From Arthrobacter beigongshangensis (lineage in GTDB: Bacteria; Bacillota; Bacilli; Bacillales_A; Planococcaceae), in NCBI RefSeq assembly GCF_016820585.1, contig NZ_JADHDX010000004.1, forward strand, positions 124,001 to 188,000: a stretch of DNA of 64,000 nucleotides. The letters are read 5' to 3'. A program made the translations under genes and the position numbers. Under the pieces are notes generated by a model. The model worked only from the letters and a program-made list of their open reading frames with translations. It was not told the DNA's origin and searched no databases. Shown here piece by piece: positions 43,345 to 51,062 of this stretch (position 1 is the first letter of the stretch; each line of letters begins with the position of its first letter).

Positions 43345-44064
43345 TTGAAAATCATTAAAAAGCCTTGGTTTATCCCTATCGTATTGACAATTGTTATTTT
43401 GGCAGTTGGTGGGTATTATACGAAGCATCTAGTATCCAATGCAGAGACCTTACCTGAAAATGAAGTTCGCAAGCAGCTTGAAGAAACATACGGTGGAAAA
43501 GTGGAGCGACTGTCCTTAGATGGGACAATGTTTGAAGTGGAATTGTCTCGCAATAAGGATGCCTATTTAGCGACGGTTGACGCTGAAACTGGAAAAGTAC
43601 TTTCGATGATTCAAACAAAAGAAGTGATAGAGAAAGAGATGCCAATTGCATCTGCAAAGCAAGGTGATAGTACAGAAGATAAGGATTCTGTCACTGAAGC
43701 TAACAATACTGAAACAGTCGCGCAAGACAAAGCACCAACAGAACCAGAGCAGCCAGCACCATCTAAACCTAAAGTGACAACAGCAGAGCCTAAAACAGCA
43801 GTGACACCCGAAACTAAGCCTAAAACCAGCACTAATCAGACGACACCGCCTAAAACCTCGACAACAGTACTCATTTCAGAAAATCAGGCGATAAACATTG
43901 CGCTAGGTCAACTGAAAGGGGAAGTGGAAGACGTTGAGTTTGTGCAAACAAGTGACGGCGGCTACTATTTAGTTGAAATTGATGACAACGATCAAGATGA
44001 CGAAGCTACTTTTCAAATACATGCGATTTCGGGCAAAATCTTATCCGTTACGCGGGATGATTAA
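43345..44064 (+). CDS. Membrane-anchored PepSY-domain protein with Pro/Thr-rich linker
   Basis: 239 residues: N-terminal hydrophobic anchor (WFIPIVLTIVILAVGGYY), a first PepSY-like unit (NEVRKQLEETYGG; TVDAETGKVLSM), a low-complexity Thr/Pro/Lys linker (about residues 120-178), and a second PepSY unit (ISENQAINIALGQLKGEV; HAISGKILSV). PepSY domains inhibit proteases or sense the envelope. TTG 43345 is preferred over ATG 43339 because the AGGAGGGG site ends right before the ATG. Twenty-odd bases after the kinase gene, so part of its operon. Confidence 0.85.
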   Translation: MKIIKKPWFIPIVLTIVILAVGGYYTKHLVSNAETLPENEVRKQLEETYGGKVERLSLDGTMFEVELSRNKDAYLATVDAETGKVLSMIQTKEVIEKEMPIASAKQGDSTEDKDSVTEANNTETVAQDKAPTEPEQPAPSKPKVTTAEPKTAVTPETKPKTSTNQTTPPKTSTTVLISENQAINIALGQLKGEVEDVEFVQTSDGGYYLVEIDDNDQDDEATFQIHAISGKILSVTRDD

Positions 44065-44098
44065 CAGGGAGGAATGAAGTTCAATTCCTCCCTGTTAA
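44061..44098 (+). terminator. Hairpin at the end of the two-component operon
   Basis: A perfect 15-pair stem TTAACAGGGAGGAAT/ATTCCTCCCTGTTAA overlaps the stop codon. No T run follows; it abuts the palindromic element at 44099. Confidence 0.65.
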
Positions 44099-44276
44099 GC
44101 CTCCGGCGGATGTCACAGATTTTGAAGGGAGTTAATTGCGCTTATCTAAGTGCCTTAATTTCTGCAAAGAACGCAGAAATTAAGGCAAATCGAACCCTTC
44201 GCTGTTCGATTCGCAACGACTGCATACCCGCATCCTGCGGGCACAATTCAAAATCTGGACGCAATCACGCCGAGGC
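44099..44276. repeat. Large palindromic element with nested double hairpin
   Basis: Outer arms GCCTCCGGCG...AGATTTTGAA (44099-44126) and TTCAAAATCT...CGCCGAGGC (44247-44276) pair end to end. Inside are hairpin 1, TGCCTTAATTTCTGC/GCAGAAATTAAGGCA (44151-44165 with 44173-44187, perfect), hairpin 2, AATCGAAC/GTTCGATT (44188-44195 with 44204-44211), and CCCGCATCCTGCGGG (44227-44241). The outer arms resemble a dispersed intergenic repeat I remember from Bacillales genomes. It is non-coding. Confidence 0.8.
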
Positions 44277-44286
44277 GCGATTGATT

Positions 44287-44342
44287 CTCTCACCAAATTC
44301 TAATAATCCTCTCAATCTCCTCTCATAATTGAGCTGTATTAT
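44287..44342 (+). promoter_or_regulatory. Phased direct repeats and -10 box upstream of the PepSY-repeat gene
   Basis: CTCTCA occurs at 44287, 44309 and 44320, that is 22 and 11 bases apart, ending five bases before a zone 17 bases upstream of TATTAT (44337-44342). OmpR-family regulators bind such phased direct repeats over the -35 region, so the regulator at 41251 may act here. Confidence 0.4.
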
Positions 44343-44425
44343 GAAGGTAATAAGAAAAGCGAAGGGCGCTCGATAGACGCGATAAGCGCTTGTAGCTGGA
44401 CAATAAGAAAGGGAGGCATTCAATT

Positions 44426-45502
44426 ATGAATAAGTGGATGATCATTCCTGCACTAGCAGGAGCAGTTGTACTAGGTGGAGCAGCGTTGGCAAACGGTTTA
44501 GGAACTAGTGAGGCGCATGCGGCGGAAAGTTTTCTCTCTTTAAAAGAAGCGAAAGCATTGGCGGTTCAAGAAGTCGGTGGAACAGTTACTGAAATTGAAC
44601 TAGAAAAAACAAGAACGGGTTTTATCTATGAAGTTGAAGTGAAATCAAACGGTGTAGAATACGATTTAGATATTGATGCACAAACGGGAAAAGTAGTGAT
44701 TGAGAAACAGCAAGCTAAGAAAGTCGTCCAAGTAGAACTACCACGAGTAGCGGATGCGAAGCTTTTAACAAAAGACCAAGCAATTGCGATTGCACTGAAA
44801 CAAGCAAAAGGTACAGTGACAAAGAATAAATTGGATGACGACGATGGTCGTAAACACTATGATATCGAAATCAAAGACGGCACATATGAATACGATATCG
44901 AAATCGATGCGATCACAGGTAAAATCCTTGAGTTTGAAAAAGATCGTGACGATGATGGTGAAAAAGTAAACACACAAGCAGCTACTACGAATAAAAATCA
45001 AACGATGTTAACAAAAGACCAAGCAATTGCAATTGCACTGAAACAAGCAAAAGGTACAGTGACAAAGGCTAAATTGGATGACGACGATGGTCGCAAACAC
45101 TACGAAATCGAAATCAAAGACGGCACATATGAGTACGATTTCGAAATTGATGCGATGACAGGTAAAATCCTTGAGTTTGAAAAAGACCGTGACGACGATG
45201 GTAAAAAAGTAAACATTCAAGTAACTGCTACGAGTAACCAGAACAAGTTGCTAACAAAGGACCAAGCAATCGCCATCGCCCTAAAACAAGTAAAAGGTAC
45301 AGTGACGGAACTAGAACTCGACGACGACGATGGTCGCAAGCATTATGAAATCGAAATCAAAAATGGCACTTACGAATACAAATTTGAAATTGATGCGACT
45401 ACTGGAAAAGTGTTGAAGTTTGAAAAATATCAAGACGATGACGACCAAGATGACGATCAAGACAACGATGATGACCAAGATGATGACCAAGATGATGATT
45501 AA
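44426..45502 (+). CDS. Secreted PepSY-repeat protein with Asp-rich tail
   Basis: 358 residues. Signal peptide MNKWMIIPALAGAVVLGGA to about residue 32 (AHA-A cleavage). Four PepSY units follow; units 2-4 are a tandem repeat with an exact 81-residue (243-base) period starting at 44765, 45008 and 45251, each opening LTKDQAIAIALKQ and containing DDDDGRKHY. The C-terminus is almost only Asp and Gln. The acidic loops and tail suggest binding of Ca2+ or other cations outside the cell (inference). Probably a target of the adjacent two-component system. GGGAGGC precedes the ATG. Confidence 0.85.
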   Translation: MNKWMIIPALAGAVVLGGAALANGLGTSEAHAAESFLSLKEAKALAVQEVGGTVTEIELEKTRTGFIYEVEVKSNGVEYDLDIDAQTGKVVIEKQQAKKVVQVELPRVADAKLLTKDQAIAIALKQAKGTVTKNKLDDDDGRKHYDIEIKDGTYEYDIEIDAITGKILEFEKDRDDDGEKVNTQAATTNKNQTMLTKDQAIAIALKQAKGTVTKAKLDDDDGRKHYEIEIKDGTYEYDFEIDAMTGKILEFEKDRDDDGKKVNIQVTATSNQNKLLTKDQAIAIALKQVKGTVTELELDDDDGRKHYEIEIKNGTYEYKFEIDATTGKVLKFEKYQDDDDQDDDQDNDDDQDDDQDDD

Positions 45503-45512
45503 TTGACTACGA

Positions 45513-45549
45513 AAAAGGACTGTCCCTGGAAAACAAGGACAGTCCTTTT
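45513..45549. terminator. Bidirectional terminator between PepSY-repeat and MBL genes
   Basis: AAAAGGACTGTCC/GGACAGTCCTTTT perfect 13-pair stem with A/T tails on both sides. Confidence 0.88.
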
Positions 45550-45558
45550 AGCTTTCAC

Positions 45559-46296
45559 TTAGAAAACCTCGTACATCTTTCCAACTTCGGCAATTTCACT
45601 AGGACCATCATAACTCTGGCGTGTGGCCTCAAGAATCTCTTCAATTTGTCCATGTAAAGGCAAGTGCGTGAGGACAAGTTGTTTTGCACCAGATAAGCTA
45701 GCTAATTTCCCTGCTTCACTTCCGCCCATATGACCTGGCGCCTTGCCGACATGCTCTTCATACAAATTTGCCTCGCTAATTAACAAATCAGCTCCTCGTG
45801 CGAAATCGACAAGTTCATCTCTCCATTCGGTGTCGGCAGTTAGTACAATCGAGTGGCCAGCGGCGCTAAACTTCATGGCAAGGCAGTACACAGGGTGGGT
45901 TGTCTGACAAAATGATACTTCAAATGGACCGATTTGGATGATGTCATCTTCAGAAATCGCAACGCCTACAGTCTGCTCTTTATATGTTAACTTATCGAAG
46001 TTATCTTGATCTTGAACATGCCCGTAAATCGGCAAAGCAGGTGCTGGCTTGCCGAGATAGAAATTAATGAGTCGACTAAATTGCAAACTGCCGATATCCG
46101 CAATGTGATCCGCGTGATAATGGCTGATGACAACTGCATCCAATTTTTCCAACGGCAAATAATTTTGCAGAGAGGAAAGTACCCCACTCCCGCAATCGAT
46201 TAAGCAATAAAATCCCTCGTGTTCAATTAGAAAAGACGATGTCGCGCTGTTAGCTTTCGGATAACCGCCCCAAATGCCGATAGGTGTGATTTTCAT
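45559..46296 (-). CDS. MBL-fold metallohydrolase (ribonuclease Z/YhfI-like)
   Basis: 245 residues. Zinc motif ISHYHADHIADIGSL (HxHxDH) at about residue 62-76, later LTADTEWRD and LSGAKQLVLTHLPLH with the remaining metal ligands. Close in layout to the YhfI group of B. subtilis, phosphodiesterase-like enzymes of unknown substrate. ATG 46296 (MKITPIGIWGG) chosen because AAGGGGGT is nine bases upstream; a longer frame to 46317 starts before that site. Confidence 0.85.
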   Translation of the reverse strand: MKITPIGIWGGYPKANSATSSFLIEHEGFYCLIDCGSGVLSSLQNYLPLEKLDAVVISHYHADHIADIGSLQFSRLINFYLGKPAPALPIYGHVQDQDNFDKLTYKEQTVGVAISEDDIIQIGPFEVSFCQTTHPVYCLAMKFSAAGHSIVLTADTEWRDELVDFARGADLLISEANLYEEHVGKAPGHMGGSEAGKLASLSGAKQLVLTHLPLHGQIEEILEATRQSYDGPSEIAEVGKMYEVF

Positions 46297-46347
46297 ACGT
46301 TTAATAACCCCCTTCATTTACTACAAGTGTACCGTGGAGGTGGGGTA

Positions 46348-46497
46348 TTGGAAAGTGAGGGACATAAAGCTTTAAATATGGAAAAATATATTTTCGTTAG
46401 TGGGATGAAAAAATACTGGTCTACGATAGAAATTAATTCAGTATTACGCGATTTTTACTTCGAAAAAATATCACCCGAATTGAATGTTGAAAAATAA
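46348..46497 (+). CDS. Possible small ORF upstream of eutW (49 aa)
   Basis: TTG 46348 preceded by GTGGAGGTGG opens 49 codons (LESEGHKALNMEKYIFVSG at the start) ending TAA 46495-46497, just before the eutW promoter. No family recognised, and the codon pattern is AT-rich and not clearly protein-like. It is listed only for its ribosome-binding site; it may be chance. Confidence 0.25.
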   Translation: MESEGHKALNMEKYIFVSGMKKYWSTIEINSVLRDFYFEKISPELNVEK

Positions 46498-46499
46498 AA

Positions 46500-46528
46500 T
46501 TGACCGAACAGGAAATAAACCGTATAAT
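46500..46528 (+). promoter_or_regulatory. Sigma-A promoter of the eut locus
   Basis: TTGACC (46500-46505), exactly 17 bases, perfect TATAAT (46523-46528), 63 bases before eutW. Confidence 0.85.
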
Positions 46529-46591
46529 TTATTCAAATAATTCGAGTAATTTTTGACGGCAATTTAAACAAAAAAGGAATGTGACATACGA

Positions 46592-48049
46592 GTGAAGGAT
46601 TCCACGCTAGAGCAGCTTTGTAGTTTATACACTGAATTGACAGAGGAAGACATTCGTATATTAAAAAATACTGCATCGACTTTGCAAATGTACGCGGATT
46701 TGTCGGATGCCTATATGTTTATCGATTGTAAGATGAAAGATAGTGAGAATGCAATCGTTGTGGCGGAGGCTTTTCCAAAGTCGGTGGAATCTGTATACGA
46801 AAACTCTGTAGTGGGGAAAATAGTTTTCGATACTTTTGAACCAGGTGTTTTTTATAGTTATCGTCAAGGGAAAAAGTCGGTCATTCGCCAGGCGGTAACA
46901 CAGGAAGGTAGATCTGTGGAACAAAGTGTTGTGCCCATTAAAAATGATTTACATCAGGTTATTGGTGTTCTTATTCAAGAAAAGGAAGTCGATTATCCGG
47001 CAGCTAATCAAAATAATCAACAAAAGGACTCGTTAGGTCAAGGATCGATAGACTATGTGATGGGCGATAATAGTAATGATATGCCGATGGTTTCTGACTT
47101 GCTAATGGAGATTTTTTTATTAACTGATAACGAAAATAAATTAATCTATGCTAATCCAGTAGGTGTAAAATTCATCACTGAAATGAGTCGTACAGAAGAA
47201 ATTCAAAATAGGAATTTAGTAGAATTATTGCCCTTCTTAAATCCGGTTTACAATCAGCAAGACGATGTGTTTGTTTTTGAATTAACAGTAGATCACAAAA
47301 ACTTAGTTGTGAAAAAGGTACGGTTACGCAAGAAGGATAAGATGAGAGGGACGTTGCTCATTATCCAGGATTTGACGGAGCTACGAACGAAGGAAAAAGA
47401 GCTGATGATGAAATCAGTCGTTATCCAAGAGATTCATCACCGAGTGAAAAATAATCTTCAGACAGTTGCAAGTTTACTCAGATTACAAATGAGAAGAGGA
47501 TTTCCAGAGGAAAGTAGATCTTATTTTGAAGATACTTTGAATCGTATTTTCAGTATTTCTTCGGTGTACGAGCTCATTCTTGCCAATGAAGATGCAGAAG
47601 ACGATGATGTCAATATCGTTGAACTGACAAGGAAAGTCTGCTCGACAATGGTAGTAAATGAGCTACATAAAAAAGTTAACTTGATTATTTCTTCAAATGG
47701 CAATAGAATATTAACATCATCTAGGAAAGCGGTTTCAATTGCTTTAATTGTCAATGAGCTCGTTCAGAATTCATTAAAACATGCTTTTCCAGAAGATGTA
47801 CAAGGTGAAATTGTTGTGGATTTTCTATCAAACAAAGATTTTTTGGAGCTTCATATTTTCGACAACGGCGTTGGGATGAGGGAGCCTAAAACTTCACTTG
47901 GATTGGAGATTGTTCATAACTTAGTAGTCAATGATTTAAATGGTGAATTTAGTTATTTACCGGAAAACATAGGAACACATGCAGTCATTACGTTTCCAGT
48001 AAGTCCGGAGGTTATTATTTATTATGAGAAAGAAAATACTGATAGCTGA
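46592..48049 (+). CDS. eutW: EutW-like sensor histidine kinase
   Basis: 485 residues, no membrane segment: a cytosolic sensor. The N-terminal third is a PdtaS-type GAF-like domain (EDIRILKNTASTLQMYADLS), then a PAS-like part (LTDNENKLIYANPVGVKF), then HisKA_2/HWE box EIHHRVKNNLQTVASLLRLQ and an ATPase domain with VNELVQNSLKHAF and DNGVGM. In Enterococcus and Listeria EutW senses ethanolamine and phosphorylates EutV. GTG start, AAAAAGGAATGTG upstream. Overlaps eutV by 26 bases. Confidence 0.92.
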   Translation: MKDSTLEQLCSLYTELTEEDIRILKNTASTLQMYADLSDAYMFIDCKMKDSENAIVVAEAFPKSVESVYENSVVGKIVFDTFEPGVFYSYRQGKKSVIRQAVTQEGRSVEQSVVPIKNDLHQVIGVLIQEKEVDYPAANQNNQQKDSLGQGSIDYVMGDNSNDMPMVSDLLMEIFLLTDNENKLIYANPVGVKFITEMSRTEEIQNRNLVELLPFLNPVYNQQDDVFVFELTVDHKNLVVKKVRLRKKDKMRGTLLIIQDLTELRTKEKELMMKSVVIQEIHHRVKNNLQTVASLLRLQMRRGFPEESRSYFEDTLNRIFSISSVYELILANEDAEDDDVNIVELTRKVCSTMVVNELHKKVNLIISSNGNRILTSSRKAVSIALIVNELVQNSLKHAFPEDVQGEIVVDFLSNKDFLELHIFDNGVGMREPKTSLGLEIVHNLVVNDLNGEFSYLPENIGTHAVITFPVSPEVIIYYEKENTDS

Positions 48050-48593
48050 AGACGAATCCATTATTCGGATGGATATTAAGATGATGCTAGAGGATCATGG
48101 TTACGAAGTAGTTGCTGAAGCGGGAGATGGGGACAGAGCGATCGAGTTAGCTTTTCTTCATAGACCGGATCTTGTACTGATGGATATAAAAATGCCTAAA
48201 ATCAATGGATTGCAGGCCAGTCAAATTATCGGAAAACAATTGGATCTGCCGATTCTAATTATCACGGCATACAGTCAAAAGGAGTTTGTTGCGAAAGCCC
48301 AACAGGATAATATTGTGGGGTATTTAGTTAAACCGATTGCAGAGTCCAATTTAATTCCCGCGATTGAAATTGCCTTGCATCAAGCTGATAAGGCGAAACG
48401 ATTAAAGGGAGAAATCAGCGAAGCTCAACGGGAAGTTGAAAAGAGAAAGCTGATTGAACGGGCGAAGGGACTTCTGATGACGAGGGATCAGTTGACAGAA
48501 CAGGAAGCATTCAAGGTAATGAGAGATTCAAGCATGTCTAGGCAACTGACAATGGAGTCGATTGCGGAGGAAATTATTGCAGCACACAAGTAA
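48024..48593 (+). CDS. eutV: EutV-like ANTAR response regulator (antiterminator)
   Basis: 189 residues. Receiver domain (IAEDESIIRMDIK; phospho-site in LVLMDIKMPKING; KPI) followed by an ANTAR RNA-binding domain (KLIERAKGLLMTRDQLTEQE; AFKVMRDSSM). Phosphorylated EutV dimers bind paired hairpins in nascent RNA and block terminators. Two candidate target sites lie downstream, at 48602 and 50946. Confidence 0.94.
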   Translation: MRKKILIAEDESIIRMDIKMMLEDHGYEVVAEAGDGDRAIELAFLHRPDLVLMDIKMPKINGLQASQIIGKQLDLPILIITAYSQKEFVAKAQQDNIVGYLVKPIAESNLIPAIEIALHQADKAKRLKGEISEAQREVEKRKLIERAKGLLMTRDQLTEQEAFKVMRDSSMSRQLTMESIAEEIIAAHK

Positions 48594-48601
48594 ATACCGA
48601 C

Positions 48602-48643
48602 AAGCAATGGCGCTTAAAGAGGATGTTCTTTAAGCGTCTTTTT
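48602..48643 (+). promoter_or_regulatory. ANTAR-regulated terminator before eutH
   Basis: AAGC-AATGGC-GCTT (48602-48615) is a four-pair hairpin with a hexaloop having A at position 1 and G at position 4, as in known EutV targets (AGCAANGRRGCU). Its 3' arm is also the left arm of a ten-pair terminator, CGCTTAAAGA/TCTTTAAGCG (48611-48636) plus T tract, so the two structures exclude each other. A second canonical P2 hairpin is not evident. Confidence 0.65.
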
Positions 48644-48734
48644 GTGGTTTTTAAAGGGGGTGATGTCAGTTAAATTGGAAGCAGGCAATGTTGTGAAAAG
48701 GGAATACATAATTAAAAAAAAGGGGGAATTTTAA

Positions 48735-50003
48735 ATGGCGATGATTGGAACGGTAATTGTATATATTATAATGGTTTGTGCAATCTTAGGGGCATTCGCA
48801 GCGATTAAAAATCCAGAAGAAGGTCTTGGTAAAGAATTCATGTCGGGTATGCATGCAGTAGGCCATATTTTTATTCCGGCAGCAGGTATCATGGCGTCCA
48901 TTCCATATTTGACGTGGTTTATTAGTAAATTTATAGGACCTCTATTCGATGCGATTGGTGCGGATCCTGCAATTGCTGCGACAACAATCCTTGCATCGGA
49001 TATGGGAGGCTACCAGTTAGCGAACGCTCTGAAAACGTCCTATGAGGGTTGGGTCATGGCGATGATTGTTGGTTATATGGCGGGAGCGACGATTGTATTC
49101 TCGATTCCTATGGGACTGGCAATGCTGGATAAAAGAGATCATAAATACATGGCGCTAGGTGTAATGTCGGGTGTCTTGACGATTCCAATCGGTGCATTTA
49201 TCGCTTCTGTATTGGTTGTATTATTCAACACGGAAATTAGAGATGTCATCAGTACAACAACAGATTCTACGTATGAGTTTGTCATCAGCTACGGGCAAAT
49301 TCTCATTAACCTATTACCTCTACTCATTTTTGTAGTCGTTATTGCGGCAGGCTTAAAGTTCTTCCCGCGTGGCATGATTGCTGGGTTTATGGTATTTGGC
49401 CGCGTTATGGACGCAGCGATTAAACTTGTGCTGGTCTTTTCTATCGTTGAAATTTTCACAGGTGTATTCACGACTGTATTTGGTGCATGGGGCTTCGACC
49501 CAATCATGGCAGATGAGGCAGATCAGTTCCGTGCACTTGAAACAGCAGGTTATATTGGAATTATGCTAGCAGGTGCGTTCCCGATGGTATACTTACTTCG
49601 TAAGTATGCTGCTAAACCATTGGAGGCGGGAGGTCGCAGGCTTGGACTTTCTTCAGTAGGTAGTGCAGGGATTTTAGCAACGATGGCTAATATTTTAGCG
49701 ATGTTCTCATTGGTCAGATATATGAGACCTAAAGATAAAGTAATTAATATCGCTTTTGGTGTCTGTGCTGCCTTTTTATTAGGCGACCATTTATCATTTA
49801 CAGCTAATTTCCAACCGAATATTATTTTACCGGTTATTATTGGTAAATTAGCTGCGGGTATTTGCGCCATTGGAATTGCGTACTGGCTATCTGTTCCAAC
49901 AGCTCTTAAACTAGAAGAAAAAGACCGTGCTGAAGGTGTGATTCGACCAGGGGAATACCTAGAGGATGACAATGCCGAGGAAGTACTTAAAGCTCAGTCG
50001 TAA
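48735..50003 (+). CDS. eutH: Ethanolamine transporter EutH
   Basis: 422 residues, about eleven membrane segments; matches EutH throughout (FMSGMHAVGHIFIPAAGIMA; LASDMGGYQLANALK; LLGDHLSFTANFQPNII). Moves ethanolamine into the cell, mainly at low pH. AAAGGGGGAATTTTA precedes ATG 48735; lies just after the EutV-controlled terminator. Confidence 0.95.
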   Translation: MAMIGTVIVYIIMVCAILGAFAAIKNPEEGLGKEFMSGMHAVGHIFIPAAGIMASIPYLTWFISKFIGPLFDAIGADPAIAATTILASDMGGYQLANALKTSYEGWVMAMIVGYMAGATIVFSIPMGLAMLDKRDHKYMALGVMSGVLTIPIGAFIASVLVVLFNTEIRDVISTTTDSTYEFVISYGQILINLLPLLIFVVVIAAGLKFFPRGMIAGFMVFGRVMDAAIKLVLVFSIVEIFTGVFTTVFGAWGFDPIMADEADQFRALETAGYIGIMLAGAFPMVYLLRKYAAKPLEAGGRRLGLSSVGSAGILATMANILAMFSLVRYMRPKDKVINIAFGVCAAFLLGDHLSFTANFQPNIILPVIIGKLAAGICAIGIAYWLSVPTALKLEEKDRAEGVIRPGEYLEDDNAEEVLKAQS

Positions 50004-50036
50004 TCTCTGTTTAGGCAGATGAAAGGAGTGAGTAAA

Positions 50037-50378
50037 ATGAGTGAAGAGAAGAAAAGATTTATTCAGGAATTTGTACCAGGTAAACAAATAACATTAAGTC
50101 ATTTAATCGCTAATCCGGATCCTGACATGTTTCAGAAGCTAGGGATTCAAGAGGCTGGCGCTTTAGGCATAATGACTTGCACGCCGAGTGAAACAGTTAT
50201 TATCGCAGGGGATTTAGCCACAAAATCAGCGAGTGTTAAGATTGGTTTCCTGGATCGTTTTACAGGGAGTCTCGTCATTGTGGGCAGTGTTTCTGAAGTG
50301 GACGTGGCAATGAATGAAATTAATAAATTTCTTTCTGAAAGACTTGGATATACGCCAGCATTCATCACAAAGTCATAA
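50037..50378 (+). CDS. eutS: Microcompartment shell protein EutS
   Basis: 113 residues, a circularly permuted BMC domain: FVPGKQITLSHLIANPDPDM and SVSEVDVAMNEINKFLSERLG are typical of EutS/PduU hexamers. ATG 50037 with AAAGGAGTGAG upstream; the longer frame to 50019 contains that site. Forms part of the shell facets. Confidence 0.95.
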   Translation: MSEEKKRFIQEFVPGKQITLSHLIANPDPDMFQKLGIQEAGALGIMTCTPSETVIIAGDLATKSASVKIGFLDRFTGSLVIVGSVSEVDVAMNEINKFLSERLGYTPAFITKS

Positions 50379-50393
50379 GGATGTGTTCTGCAG

Positions 50394-50915
50394 ATGAAAA
50401 ATAGAGCCATGCTAATTGGTGCGATTGGTGCTGGGAAATCTACGTTGACGAATGCGTTACTAGGGAAAAAAGTGGAGGCTGTTAAAACGCAGACACTCAT
50501 TTATCATGATTGGATTGTAGATACACCTGGAGAATATACAGAAAATCCATTTTTCTATAAGAACATCATGGCAACTGCTTTAGAAGTCACTCATGTTTTG
50601 TATTTACAGGATGCAACAAATGGTAAAATTATTTTTCCACCTGGATTTAGTTCAGGAATAGCGAAGCTGCCGATTGGTGTCATTACTAAAAGTGATCATC
50701 CCAATGCAGACATTGATCGAGCCATTGAAATGGTGAAGTCAGTCATGCCAAGCGGGCCAATTGTCATTACCTCATCAGTTGAAGGAACTGGCATTGAGTA
50801 TGTAAGAGAATTGGTAAAGTTAAATGATATGGCTGTCATGAAAGACTTTGTGATGAGCGCTAAAGATGAAAAACTAATATTTACGGACTACCTTTACAAT
50901 TCGCGTAATGTTTGA
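50394..50915 (+). CDS. eutP: EutP-like P-loop protein
   Basis: 173 residues. Walker A GAIGAGKSTLTNALLGKK (residues 8-25), DTPGEYTENPFF, then VITKSDHPNADIDRAI (GTPase-like TKSD). In Salmonella EutP is an acetate kinase-like enzyme. Ends the first part of the operon; a controlled terminator follows. Confidence 0.92.
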   Translation: MKNRAMLIGAIGAGKSTLTNALLGKKVEAVKTQTLIYHDWIVDTPGEYTENPFFYKNIMATALEVTHVLYLQDATNGKIIFPPGFSSGIAKLPIGVITKSDHPNADIDRAIEMVKSVMPSGPIVITSSVEGTGIEYVRELVKLNDMAVMKDFVMSAKDEKLIFTDYLYNSRNV

Positions 50916-50945
50916 TATGTTTAGGCTATTAAAAGTTGATAATTT

Positions 50946-51003
50946 GGCAAAGGCGCCTTTACTGCTCGAGGATACTTCTTCGGGTCTGTAAAGGCGCTTT
51001 TTT
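50946..51003 (+). promoter_or_regulatory. ANTAR-regulated terminator before eutA
   Basis: GGC-AAAGGC-GCC (50946-50957) again shows a hexaloop with A1 and G4. Its 3' arm overlaps GCGCCTTTAC (50953-50962), which pairs with GTAAAGGCGC (50988-50997) followed by T6 to form a terminator. Same architecture as the site before eutH, so EutV probably controls eutA onward. Confidence 0.65.
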
Positions 51004-51062
51004 ATCTTCATTCAGCGGAAGACTTTTGGCAAATATCACAGACTTTTTTCGGAGGTGTGAGT

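Noticed and set aside
44765-45220. Minus-strand frames rich in Phe, Asp, Ile and Val
   Set aside because: Mirror images of the repeated PepSY coding sequence; they repeat with the same 243-base period.
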